Positions 33,518 through 41,865 of a DNA stretch of 64,000 nt are shown here, one piece after another. The position numbers were made by a program, and so were the translations under genes. This stretch comes from Granulimonas faecalis (GTDB taxonomy: Bacteria > Actinomycetota > Coriobacteriia > Coriobacteriales > Atopobiaceae). Location of the stretch: the NCBI RefSeq assembly GCF_022834715.1, contig NZ_BQKC01000001.1:718501-782500 (forward strand). The letters run 5' to 3'. Position 1 is the stretch's first letter; every line of letters begins with the position of its first letter. Below the pieces are notes generated by a model that saw nothing but the letters and a program-made list of their open reading frames with translations, was not told where the DNA came from and did no database searches.

Positions 33518-35641
33518 TTGAACAAGCGGGCCTTTCTTTTTCTGGGGGCGCTCCTCTGCGGCGCCGTGGCGTTTGGTGCGCCCACGGCCGCGCGGGCCGA
33601 GGCGCTTCCGTCAAATTACGCGAAAATCTATGTTGTGTCGGGTGCCGACACCGACGCCATCGTCTTGGAGAGCGTGCGCGACGGCCAAAAGGTCTTTGGC
33701 GTCGTGGACGCCGGCGAGGACGACGACGCCCCCGACGGCAGCGACCCGCGCTACCCTGCGCGCCCGGGCATTACCCGCGGGTCCGGCATCACCGACCGCG
33801 TGTTCGCGCTGCTCGACGGCTTGGGCGCCACCGCTGACAACGTGGAGTTCTTTATCGGCACGCATCCCCACAGCGACCACATCGGCGGCGCCGACGAGCT
33901 GATAGAGCGCTACCGCCCTGAGCGCGTGTACCTGATGCCCTACAACGACGACTGCGTCTCGACACCCTCCCGCCTGTGGGACAACCTGTACGTCTACGAC
34001 CAGGCCGTTGCCGCCGTCGAGTCTTGCGGGGCCGTGCTCGTCCAGTCGTTCGACCCTGCCGCGCCCGTCAATCCCGGCGTGACCACCGATGGGGACGGCA
34101 ACGTGGTGGTGGACCCATCTCCGCAGGTGGGGAACCCGAGGTTCTCGCTGGGCGCCATGGAGCTCGAGGTGGTCAACTACGACCAGGACTACCTCTCCCA
34201 GCCCAAGTGGGACGCCAACGAGTTCTCGCTGGGCGTTGTCGTGTCCGCCAACGGGCACAGGGCCTTTCTGGCCGGCGACATCGACAACGTGGACGGCGAC
34301 GAGGACCGCCTGGCCAGACAGGTGGGCAACGTGGACGTCATGAAGGTCGCCCACCACGGTTGGGCCAAGTCCAACACCTCGGCCCTCATGGAGGCCTTGG
34401 ACCCCGACATGTGCGTGATGACCGCTCCCATGCGCACCGTCACCCCTTCGGACGCGCTGCTCGGCTGGCTTGCCGGTCGCAGACCCCTGGTCCAGTTCAT
34501 GGATACCGGCACGGCGCGGCGTGCGGGCCTCGACTCCATCATCATCGACCTCACGGGCGCCGTCATCACCAACAACTGGCCGGAAGACGCCGACGCCACC
34601 TACGTGCGCAACGAGTCGCCCCACTGCGTGTCGATCGTGGGCGGCCACCTCAAGCCCTTGGTCGGCTGGCACACGGACCCGGCCGGGAACCGCCGTTATT
34701 TCGACGACAGCTGCTTTGCGGCGGAGAGCCGCTGGGTGAGCGCCGACGGCGGGCGCTATTGGGTGGACGCCGAGGGCCTGGTGGCCAGCGGCGGCACCGC
34801 CAAGATGGACGACGGCTCCATGCGCCTTTTTGATGCGGGCGGGAAGCTGGTGGAGGGCAGCGGCTGGAAGCTGTTGTCCGGCCGCTACTACCTGCTCGAC
34901 CGAGACTCCCGGGTTCTCATCGGCTGGCAGAGAGTGGGTGGCGACACCTACTACCTCGACCCCCAGACCGGCGTTATGGCCACGGGTTGGACCAAGGCGG
35001 GCGATGACTGGTACTGGCTGCGTCCCAACGGCGCCAGGGGGTCCGGCTGGCTCAACGACCGCGGCGCCTGGTACTTCCTCGACCGCTCCTCGGGCGCCAT
35101 GCAGGTCGGATGGCTCAACGTGGACGGCTCGCGCTACTTCTTTGACAGGGGAACGGGCGTCATGGCCACCGGCTGGACCAAGGTCGACGGCACGTGGTAC
35201 TGGCTGCGCCCCACGGGCTCCTCATGGGGCCCGCAAGGGTCGGTGGGCACAGGATGGCTCCAGGACGGCGGCCGGTGGTACTACCTCTCGGGCTCCGGCG
35301 CCATGACCACGGGGTGGCAGCGCGTCGGCGGCGCCTGGTACTGGCTGCGCCCCACGAGCTCCCCGTACGGCCCGGAGGGTTCTATGGGCACAGGCTGGCT
35401 CGACGACGGCGGCACGTGGTACCACCTGTCTGGCTCCGGCGCCATGGACACCGGCTGGCTCAAGAAGGGCGGCTCCTGGTATTGGCTGGCAAGCTCCGGC
35501 GCCATGCAGGTCGGCTGGCAGCGAGTGGGCGGCACGTGGTACTACCTCGACCCCAAAACGGGCGGGGCCATGGTCACGGGCACTGTGGTCATCGACGGGC
35601 GGCAGGAGCGGTTCTCGTCGTCCGGTGCCTGGTTGGGCTAG
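33518..35641 (+). CDS. Secreted metallo-beta-lactamase-fold protein with cell-wall-binding repeats
   Basis: A 707-residue secreted protein. It has a signal peptide (ends near ARA, residue 27) and a metallo-beta-lactamase fold (about 30-365) with THPHSDHIGG (HxHxDH, about 114-121), LAGDIDN and VAHHGW. It is closest in pattern to ComEC-type MBL domains, whose members act on nucleic acids or other phosphodiesters. Residues from about 385 to the end are GW/WYY cell-wall-binding repeats. The start is TTG with GGGAAGG 7 nt upstream. An extracellular, wall-tethered MBL enzyme is an uncommon combination: phosphodiester hydrolysis (extracellular DNA, teichoic acid or phosphocholine) is an inference. 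Confidence 0.85.
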   Translation: MNKRAFLFLGALLCGAVAFGAPTAARAEALPSNYAKIYVVSGADTDAIVLESVRDGQKVFGVVDAGEDDDAPDGSDPRYPARPGITRGSGITDRVFALLDGLGATADNVEFFIGTHPHSDHIGGADELIERYRPERVYLMPYNDDCVSTPSRLWDNLYVYDQAVAAVESCGAVLVQSFDPAAPVNPGVTTDGDGNVVVDPSPQVGNPRFSLGAMELEVVNYDQDYLSQPKWDANEFSLGVVVSANGHRAFLAGDIDNVDGDEDRLARQVGNVDVMKVAHHGWAKSNTSALMEALDPDMCVMTAPMRTVTPSDALLGWLAGRRPLVQFMDTGTARRAGLDSIIIDLTGAVITNNWPEDADATYVRNESPHCVSIVGGHLKPLVGWHTDPAGNRRYFDDSCFAAESRWVSADGGRYWVDAEGLVASGGTAKMDDGSMRLFDAGGKLVEGSGWKLLSGRYYLLDRDSRVLIGWQRVGGDTYYLDPQTGVMATGWTKAGDDWYWLRPNGARGSGWLNDRGAWYFLDRSSGAMQVGWLNVDGSRYFFDRGTGVMATGWTKVDGTWYWLRPTGSSWGPQGSVGTGWLQDGGRWYYLSGSGAMTTGWQRVGGAWYWLRPTSSPYGPEGSMGTGWLDDGGTWYHLSGSGAMDTGWLKKGGSWYWLASSGAMQVGWQRVGGTWYYLDPKTGGAMVTGTVVIDGRQERFSSSGAWLG
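34669..35635 (+). repeat. In-gene tandem cell-wall-binding repeats (MBL protein)
   Basis: GW/WYY units, including GWLDDGGTWYHLSGSGAMDTGW, nearly identical to a block in the L,D-transpeptidase protein 4.6 kb away. Seen directly. Confidence 0.85.
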
Positions 35642-35681
35642 GCCGTCTTAGGTCACGTCCCCCATCTCGGTTTGGATCCTT

Positions 35682-36527
35682 ATGCTCAACGAGCTCTACC
35701 ATAGCCTCAGCCCTGTCGCCTTCGAGCTGGGGCCCCTCGTGGTGCGCTGGTACGGCCTTGCCTACCTCGCGGCCTTCGTTGTGGGCGGCCTCGTCATCGG
35801 GCGCATCGTCAAGCGCTGGTCGCTCGACCTGTCGGCAGACGACATCATGACCGGCGTCATCGGCGTGGCCTTCGGCGCCATCATCGGCGGCCGCCTGGGC
35901 TACGTCCTGTTCTACGGCGCCGGCTACTATTGGGCGCACCCGCTGGAGATCCTCGCCTTCTCCCAAGGGGGCATGAGCTTCCATGGCGGCCTTGTGGGTG
36001 CCATTTTGGGAGGCATCATTGCGTGCCGCCCGTTTCACATCTCCGTGGCAACCTTTTGCGACCTCGGCGTCATTGTGGCCCCCATCGGCCTGTTCTTCGG
36101 TCGCCTGGCCAACTTCGTCAACGGCGAGCTCTGGGGCAAGCCCACCGACCTTCCTTGGGGCGTGGTGTTCGAGACAGGCGGTGCCGTGGCGCGCCACCCC
36201 TCCCAGCTCTACGAGGCGTTTCTCGAGGGAATCGTGCTCTTTGCCATCCTCTACGCCCTGTCGCGCAAGCTCCCGCCCAGGCCCCAGGGCACGTTTCTCG
36301 GCTGGTTTCTCGTGCTTTACGGGTGTTTTCGCATCCTTGTGGAGTTCGTTCGCGTGCCCGACGCCCAGCTCGGCTACCTTTTTGGCCCCATCACCATGGG
36401 GCAGGTGCTGAGCTTGCCTTTGGTGGCCGCAGGTGTTGCCGTGCTGGTATGGGCCCACAAGACCAGGCGTCCCCAGCGGGGCCACACCTACGACACGACC
36501 CAAGGTGCGGACCGCCCCGTTGATTAG
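35682..36527 (+). CDS. lgt: Prolipoprotein diacylglyceryl transferase
   Basis: A 281-residue membrane enzyme that transfers diacylglycerol from phosphatidylglycerol to the lipobox Cys of prolipoproteins. It shows the Lgt signature GRLANFVNGELWGKPTD (about 142-158), HPSQLYEA (about 180), GGMSFHGGL and about seven membrane segments. The ATG at 35682 lacks a strong Shine-Dalgarno. It is 40 nt downstream of the MBL gene. A likely client in this window is the ThiY lipoprotein. Confidence 0.96.
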   Translation: MLNELYHSLSPVAFELGPLVVRWYGLAYLAAFVVGGLVIGRIVKRWSLDLSADDIMTGVIGVAFGAIIGGRLGYVLFYGAGYYWAHPLEILAFSQGGMSFHGGLVGAILGGIIACRPFHISVATFCDLGVIVAPIGLFFGRLANFVNGELWGKPTDLPWGVVFETGGAVARHPSQLYEAFLEGIVLFAILYALSRKLPPRPQGTFLGWFLVLYGCFRILVEFVRVPDAQLGYLFGPITMGQVLSLPLVAAGVAVLVWAHKTRRPQRGHTYDTTQGADRPVD

Positions 36528-36612
36528 GGGCAAAACGGAATAGTCCAGTATTCGTTTCTTGTGATACCTTGATAGATGCTGATACGCGCATTCGGAAGGG
36601 GCGGGAAGCGCT

Positions 36613-38664
36613 GTGGATATGGGCAGGAAGAGGACTGCCGCAGCAGCCACTGCGGCTTTGGCTTTGGTCTGGGGTCTGGGGTCGGCTGCCCCCGCCGTTG
36701 CCGAGGATGCCTCCGACCTTTCCCTGACGACCGCCCCGGCCGCCCCCTTCAGGTCAGACGGGGCTTCGGCGGCCGTGCCCGCCCCCAGCGTCCCCTCGGC
36801 CGCTGGGGGCCCCACGACTCCGGCGGTCCCCGATGCCGGCGGCTCCGACCCCGGTTCTGCCCCCGACCCAAAGCCGTCGTCGGTCTCGCTTTCCGCCTCG
36901 GTCGCGCTGCCGGACGGCGCTCCCGCTGTCGGGACCGCGTCCGTGACCCTCTCGCGCGACGGCTCGCCGGTCCAGACCGTGGCCGTCGGCCCGGATGGCG
37001 TCGCGACCTTTGCCCTCCAGGGCTTTGACGCCCCGGGCAGCTATGCCTACACGCTTGCCATGGCCCCCGCTTCCGATTCCGCGGTGGCTGTGGACCCACG
37101 CACGGTGGCCGTGGTCGTCACCGTGTCCGTGTCGGACGATGGCTCTTCGCTTGTGGCGTCGATCACCTACGACGGGTCCGACCGGACCCCGGTCTTTCGC
37201 TGCACCTACGTGCCCGGTTGGGAGGGGGAGGGCGCTTCTCGCCGCTACCGGCTTTCCGATGGCACCTACGCCGTCTCTCGCTGGCTCGACGTCGACGGGA
37301 GCCGCTTTGCCTTTGACGCCGCGGGGCACGTGCGCCGCGGCTGGTACGACGACGGCGGCAAGCGCTACTTCCTCGACGCGGCCACGGGGGCCATGCGCAC
37401 GGGATGGCTCGACGAGGCCGGTCAGCGCTACTACCTTGACCCATCCACGGGGGCCATGGCATCTGGCTGGGTCTCCGTGGGCGGCAAGCGCTACTTCATG
37501 CGTACCGCGAACACCTGGGGCCCCGTCGGCTCCATGGGGAAGGGCTGGCTTGTCGACGGCGGCAAGCGCTACTTCCTCGACCGTGCGAGCGGTGCGGCTG
37601 CCACCGGATGGCAGGCCGACGGCGGTCATCGCTATTTCTTTGACAGGACCACGGGCGCCATGGCCACGGGTTGGCTCGATGACGGAGGCCAGCGCTATTG
37701 GCTCCGCACGTCCGACAGTGCCTGGGGTCCGGCGGGAACCATAGGCTCCGGTTGGCTTCATGAGGGCGGCCACTGGTACTTCTTGCGCCGCGTCGGAAGC
37801 GCTTGGGGACCTCAAGGGTCCCTGGGAACGGGCTGGCTCACGGACAGCGGCCAGACTTACTTTCTGCGCCGTGAGGACAACCAGTGGGGCCCCAAGGGCT
37901 CCATGGGCGTGGGCTGGCTCAACGAGGGCGGGCGTTACTACTTCTTGCGCCGCGCCGGCAGCGCTTGGGGGCCGCAGGGCTCCATGGGCCGCGGCTGGCT
38001 CTCTGATGGCGGCAAGGACTACCTGCTCGACCGCTCCTCCGGCGCCATGTGCGTGGGCTGGGCCCGCGACCGCGGCGCGTGGTACTACCTGGGTGGCTCG
38101 GGCGCCCTCGACCCGTCCCATCCCGGCAAAGAGGGGTGGCAGAACCCTGCCGGCTACTACCAGGTCTCCTGTCGCAACGTGAATCTGGGCCTCTCGGCAT
38201 CGGTGGCGCGGGGCTATTACGTGACCCCGTCAAGGATCTCTCCCTACGCGTCCAGGGCCGACTGCGTAAACGCCTTCGTGCAGCGGGCCAACGAGTATGT
38301 CGGCACGCCCTATATGTGGAACTACTCCGACCGCCCCGGCGTGGGCGTGGACTGCATCGGCTTGGTCTATCAGTGTGCCTATGCCACCGGCATGTCCATG
38401 GGGGAGTACAACCCCTACAACCACTGGATTACCGGCCCCAACGGCTGGCACAGCCATGACGCCAACAACGTTTGGGCCAATGGGAAGATGCAGCGTCTGC
38501 CCATTGGGTCCCGCCAGCGCGGCGACCTGGTGTTCTGGCCCGGACACGTGGCCATCTACATCGGCGGCGACCGCATCATAGAGGCGTGGCCCGGCACCGG
38601 TGTGCGCGTTGCGAGCCTGTGGGCCCACAGCACGCCCCGCGGCGTGGGCAGGCTCTACATCTAG
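36613..38664 (+). CDS. Secreted NlpC/P60 hydrolase with pilin-like domain and cell-wall-binding repeats
   Basis: A 683-residue secreted protein. After a signal peptide (to about 36) and a Ser/Pro/Ala-rich linker comes a roughly 115-residue beta domain (about 85-200; SLSASVALPDGAPAV, PGSYAYTLAMAP) resembling the Spy0128/pilin isopeptide-linkage family. Residues about 210-505 are cell-wall-binding repeats. The C-terminal NlpC/P60 domain has Cys in GVDCIGLVYQ (about 580) and His in WPGHVAIYIGG (about 645), as in gamma-D-Glu-diaminoacid endopeptidases. Starts at GTG 36613 or ATG 36619 are both plausible. It is followed 101 nt later by a similarly built L,D-transpeptidase gene, so the two probably arose by duplication and head swap. 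Confidence 0.9.
   Translation: MDMGRKRTAAAATAALALVWGLGSAAPAVAEDASDLSLTTAPAAPFRSDGASAAVPAPSVPSAAGGPTTPAVPDAGGSDPGSAPDPKPSSVSLSASVALPDGAPAVGTASVTLSRDGSPVQTVAVGPDGVATFALQGFDAPGSYAYTLAMAPASDSAVAVDPRTVAVVVTVSVSDDGSSLVASITYDGSDRTPVFRCTYVPGWEGEGASRRYRLSDGTYAVSRWLDVDGSRFAFDAAGHVRRGWYDDGGKRYFLDAATGAMRTGWLDEAGQRYYLDPSTGAMASGWVSVGGKRYFMRTANTWGPVGSMGKGWLVDGGKRYFLDRASGAAATGWQADGGHRYFFDRTTGAMATGWLDDGGQRYWLRTSDSAWGPAGTIGSGWLHEGGHWYFLRRVGSAWGPQGSLGTGWLTDSGQTYFLRREDNQWGPKGSMGVGWLNEGGRYYFLRRAGSAWGPQGSMGRGWLSDGGKDYLLDRSSGAMCVGWARDRGAWYYLGGSGALDPSHPGKEGWQNPAGYYQVSCRNVNLGLSASVARGYYVTPSRISPYASRADCVNAFVQRANEYVGTPYMWNYSDRPGVGVDCIGLVYQCAYATGMSMGEYNPYNHWITGPNGWHSHDANNVWANGKMQRLPIGSRQRGDLVFWPGHVAIYIGGDRIIEAWPGTGVRVASLWAHSTPRGVGRLYI
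37243..38130 (+). repeat. In-gene tandem cell-wall-binding repeats (NlpC/P60 protein)
   Basis: About 14 GW/RYF units, many joined by AWGPxGSMGxGWL linkers, with long near-identical DNA stretches. Seen directly. Confidence 0.85.
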
Positions 38665-38765
38665 CGGGCGCTTTTGCCCGGAGGGCCAAAGATGTCCCTC
38701 ATTTGCAGGCGCGCTGCAGCTTTTGGTCTAAAGTGAGGACAACCGCAGGAGACGAGAGGAGTCCC

Positions 38766-40634
38766 ATGGATGTGCGCACGTCGCCGCGCCGGGTCGCGGC
38801 ACTGGTCGCTTCGGCCCTTTTCGTTCTTGGATGCGTGGCCCCGTCTGCGGCCTTGGCACTTGACGTCCCGGCCGCAGCTGAGAAGCCGGCGGCAACCGAG
38901 CCTGACGGCGAGAGCGGCGGAGCCCTTCCCGGCGCCGGAGCCGGTACCGATGTGTCCGGCGGCACCTCTCAAGAGCCCCCTGCGGCCGTGACGCCCGATC
39001 CGGTCTCGGTGTCGCTTTCGGCCCGTGTGACCCTGTCGGGGCGCGCCCTTGCGGCAGGGGAGCTTTCCGTTGAGCTCCTTCGCGACGGCACCGTCGTTCA
39101 GAAGGCCCCGTGCGCCGCTGACGGCACTGTGGTCTTTGCGCCCGTCGTCTTTACCGAGAAGGGGACGGCAGCCTTTGCCCTTCGCATGGCTCCTGCCACC
39201 GTTGCCGGTGTCACGGTGGACGACAAGACCGTGCCTGTGGATGTGGCCGTGGAAGAGGCTTCCGGCGCCTTGGTTGCAAGCGTTGCCTACGACGGGTCCG
39301 CCGACGCCCCGGTGTTCTCCAACGTGTATCGGCACCCGGCCGGCTGGGAGGGCCAGGGGCAGTCGCGCCGCTACTACCTCGCCGACGGCACCTATGTGGT
39401 AGACGCTTGGCACACCGTCGACGGTCTGCGCTACCGCTTTGACGGCGATGGGCACCCTCGCACCGGTTGGTACGACGAGGGCGGCAACCGCTACTATCTC
39501 GACCCTTCCACCGGGGCCGCCCGCACCGGCTGGCTCGACCTTGCCGGCCAGCGCTTCTACCTCGACCCTGCGTCGGGCGCCCTGAAGGTGGGCTGGGCGG
39601 ACGTGGACGGCCAACGCTTCTGGCTGCGCCGTTCGGACAACGCCTGGGGCCCCAAGGGCTCTGTCGGCTCCGGTTGGCTCACCGAGAACGGCCAGACCTA
39701 CTTCCTGCGCCGCGCCAACAGCCCGTGGGGCCCCAGAGGCTCCATCGGAACAGGCTGGCTCACGGAGGGCGGCCAGACCTACTTCCTGCGCCGCGCCGAC
39801 AGCCAGTGGGGTCCCAAGGGCTCCATCGGCTCTGGGTGGCTCTCTGATGGCGGCCACTGGTACTTCCTGCGCCGCGCCAACAGCCCGTGGGGGCCGCGAG
39901 GGTCCATGGGCCGCGGCTGGCTCAACGACGGCGGCACGTGGTACCACCTGTCCGGCTCCGGCGCCATGGACACCGGATGGCTTGCTAGCGGTGGTCGCTG
40001 GTACTGGCTCTCTGCATCGGGCGCTATGGCTACCGGCTGGGCGAAAGTGGGCGGCTCTTGGTACTATCTCGATTGGCCTAGCGGCGCCATGTGGGCCAAC
40101 CGCTGGGTCTCGGGCATCTATTGGGTGGGCTCGTCGGGCTCCATGGCCACCAACGCGTGGGTGGACGGCGGCCGCTACTGGGTGGATGGCTCCGGTCGCT
40201 GGACGCGCGGGGGCGCCCCCGGCTCCATGGGCGGCCGGGCCCAGGGCTACTCGAGCCCCACTCCCTACCTCATCCTCGTGGACAACGGCGCCAACCGCGT
40301 GGGCGTCTACCGCGGCGGCCGCGGCAGCTGGACCGAGGTGCGCTCCATGGCGTGCAGCTGCGGCAAGCGCTCCACGCCCACGGTGAGGGGCACGTTCTCG
40401 GTGGGCTCGCGCGGCTACTCCTTCGGCGAGAACAAGGGCTACAGCTGCTACTACTGGACGCAGTTCTATGGCGACTATCTGTTCCACTCCATCCTGTACA
40501 ACCCCTACTCCCACGTGGTGCAGGACGGCCGGCTGGGCGCCGGCCTCAGCCACGGGTGCGTGCGCTTGGCCATCGGCGACGCCAAGTGGATATACGACAC
40601 CATCCCCCGGGGAACCACGGTGGTCTCCTACTAG
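38766..40634 (+). CDS. Secreted L,D-transpeptidase (YkuD) with pilin-like domain and cell-wall-binding repeats
   Basis: A 622-residue secreted protein. It has a signal peptide (to about 35), a pilin isopeptide-like beta domain (about 78-190, VSLSARVTLSGRALAAGELS), cell-wall-binding repeats (about 200-485) and a C-terminal YkuD domain with the catalytic LSHGCVRLAIGDAKW (Cys near 598). YkuD enzymes form 3-3 cross-links or attach proteins to peptidoglycan. The ATG at 38766 has GAGGAG 4 nt upstream. It shares architecture and repeat sequence with the upstream NlpC/P60 gene. A YkuD head could covalently anchor the protein or remodel cross-links. Confidence 0.92.
   Translation: MDVRTSPRRVAALVASALFVLGCVAPSAALALDVPAAAEKPAATEPDGESGGALPGAGAGTDVSGGTSQEPPAAVTPDPVSVSLSARVTLSGRALAAGELSVELLRDGTVVQKAPCAADGTVVFAPVVFTEKGTAAFALRMAPATVAGVTVDDKTVPVDVAVEEASGALVASVAYDGSADAPVFSNVYRHPAGWEGQGQSRRYYLADGTYVVDAWHTVDGLRYRFDGDGHPRTGWYDEGGNRYYLDPSTGAARTGWLDLAGQRFYLDPASGALKVGWADVDGQRFWLRRSDNAWGPKGSVGSGWLTENGQTYFLRRANSPWGPRGSIGTGWLTEGGQTYFLRRADSQWGPKGSIGSGWLSDGGHWYFLRRANSPWGPRGSMGRGWLNDGGTWYHLSGSGAMDTGWLASGGRWYWLSASGAMATGWAKVGGSWYYLDWPSGAMWANRWVSGIYWVGSSGSMATNAWVDGGRYWVDGSGRWTRGGAPGSMGGRAQGYSSPTPYLILVDNGANRVGVYRGGRGSWTEVRSMACSCGKRSTPTVRGTFSVGSRGYSFGENKGYSCYYWTQFYGDYLFHSILYNPYSHVVQDGRLGAGLSHGCVRLAIGDAKWIYDTIPRGTTVVSY
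39364..40215 (+). repeat. In-gene tandem cell-wall-binding repeats (L,D-transpeptidase protein)
   Basis: GW/TYF units with SxWGPxGSIGTGWL linkers. Several 60-nt blocks look nearly identical to each other and to the upstream genes. Seen directly. Confidence 0.85.
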
Positions 40635-40977
40635 GAGGGGACAAGGGGAGACAAGGTACCAGGTTGTTTTGTCATCCCAAAGGTGTAGGGGCTTTCTGCC
40701 GTAGCGGGCTTCCTGGAAAGGTTTCTGGGAAGCAGGGGTTTGCCTGTTGGTGGGGGCTCCCCGCTGTCGCCCTCGGGGAGAGGGGGCTTCCCGATGCGCT
40801 TGTCGGGAAGGGATGGGCCCCTTGGGACCTCCCCGAAACCGTTGCTGGGGATTCGTCGGTGAAAGGGGCTGCCGGCGAGGGGGGTACCGCAGATTGCGAA
40901 AAGGGTGACAAAACAACCTGGTATCTTGTCTGGGCGTAGCTGCTACCCTAGGGTCTCGACGGAAACGGGGAGGCTTT
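40635..40977. other. 343-bp intergenic region occupied by a MITE-like element
   Basis: No gene is supported. Nearly the whole gap is the inverted-repeat element described separately. The ribosome site GGGGAGG of the ECF T-component gene lies at its right edge. Confidence 0.6.
40650..40930. mobile_element. Candidate MITE with 25-bp terminal inverted repeats
   Basis: Positions 40650-40674 and 40906-40930 are inverted copies matching at 24 of 25 bases (left end GACAAGGTACCAGGTTGTTT). The 231 bp between them have no ORF and hold smaller stems such as CTTCCCGA/TCGGGAAG. Size, end structure and lack of coding capacity fit a non-autonomous miniature transposable element. No clear target-site duplication is visible, and no transposase is in the window. 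Confidence 0.5.
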
Positions 40978-41865
40978 GTGGCAGGCGCAGGAGCAAGGAT
41001 CGTTGCGGGCCCTCGGCCTCACCCTGCCGTTCGCGCCCTCTGGGCCGCCTGCTGCCTCGCTGCGGCCATGGGCACGTTCGAGCCCGTGGTGCTGGGCCTT
41101 TCCCTAGGCTTTGCTGTCCTGTCCTCCTTTGTCTGGCGTGGAGTGCGGGCCACAGGCCGCACGTTGGCGACAGCCGTGCCCCTCATGGTGCTGGTGGCCG
41201 CAGTGAACCCGCTGCTGTCCCAGACGGGGCAGACAACCCTTTTTTCCTTTGGCCCCGTGGCGGTGCGCCTTGAGGCGGTGGCCTGGGGCGTTGCCATGGG
41301 GGCCATGCTGGCAGGCGCGCTGACCTGGTTTGCGGTGTGCTCCGCCATCCTGCCTGCCGACGACCTCCGCGACCTGCTCGGCAACGTCGTGCCCACCTTG
41401 GCCCTTGCCGTCTCCATGGTCATGCGGCTCGTGCCCGAGCTTTTGGGTCGGGCCCGCGCCTCTCGCGATGCCCGGGGCGCTTGCACGTGTGCAGGGTCGC
41501 CCAGCGCTGCGTCGAGCTTCAGCCGCGGCGTGGAGCAGGTGGGCGCCATGGTCATGTGGGCCCTGGGCGAGTCGGTGGAGAGGGCCTCGTCCATGGCGTC
41601 GCGCGGCTGGGGGGCAGGGCGGCGCACCCATTGGCGCCGCGCGCGCTGGACCGTCGGTGACTGGCCCTCCCTGATTACCGTGGCCGCCATCTCGGCGGCA
41701 GGAGTGGGCTACGCTTTGTGGCTCGGCTCACTTTGGACCTATGCGCCGCGGATGTCTGTGCCGGGGCCTGCCGCGGCCTACGGGCCCGTGGCGCTTCTCT
41801 TTGCATGGCCGTGTCTTGCGGCCGCGGCAGAGGTCTTTCTGTCAAGGAAGGAAGGCGGGAGATGA
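40978..41865 (+). CDS. ECF transporter T component (EcfT-like)
   Basis: A 295-residue membrane protein coupling the ECF ATPases to a substrate-binding S component. It has about five to six membrane segments, and the cytoplasmic coupling helix carries SRDARGA, the Ala-Arg-Gly motif that grips the ATPases. The GTG at 40978 has GGGGAGG upstream. The ATPase gene starts in an ATGA overlap with its stop. The likely S component is 2.8 kb downstream. The vitamin or metal transported is not evident. Confidence 0.85.
   Translation: MAGAGARIVAGPRPHPAVRALWAACCLAAAMGTFEPVVLGLSLGFAVLSSFVWRGVRATGRTLATAVPLMVLVAAVNPLLSQTGQTTLFSFGPVAVRLEAVAWGVAMGAMLAGALTWFAVCSAILPADDLRDLLGNVVPTLALAVSMVMRLVPELLGRARASRDARGACTCAGSPSAASSFSRGVEQVGAMVMWALGESVERASSMASRGWGAGRRTHWRRARWTVGDWPSLITVAAISAAGVGYALWLGSLWTYAPRMSVPGPAAAYGPVALLFAWPCLAAAAEVFLSRKEGGR

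Noticed and set aside
37243-40215. CRISPR-like direct repeats
   Set aside because: The periodic DNA repeats are in frame inside secreted-protein genes and encode GW/WYY wall-binding units. There are no short identical repeats with unique spacers and no cas genes.
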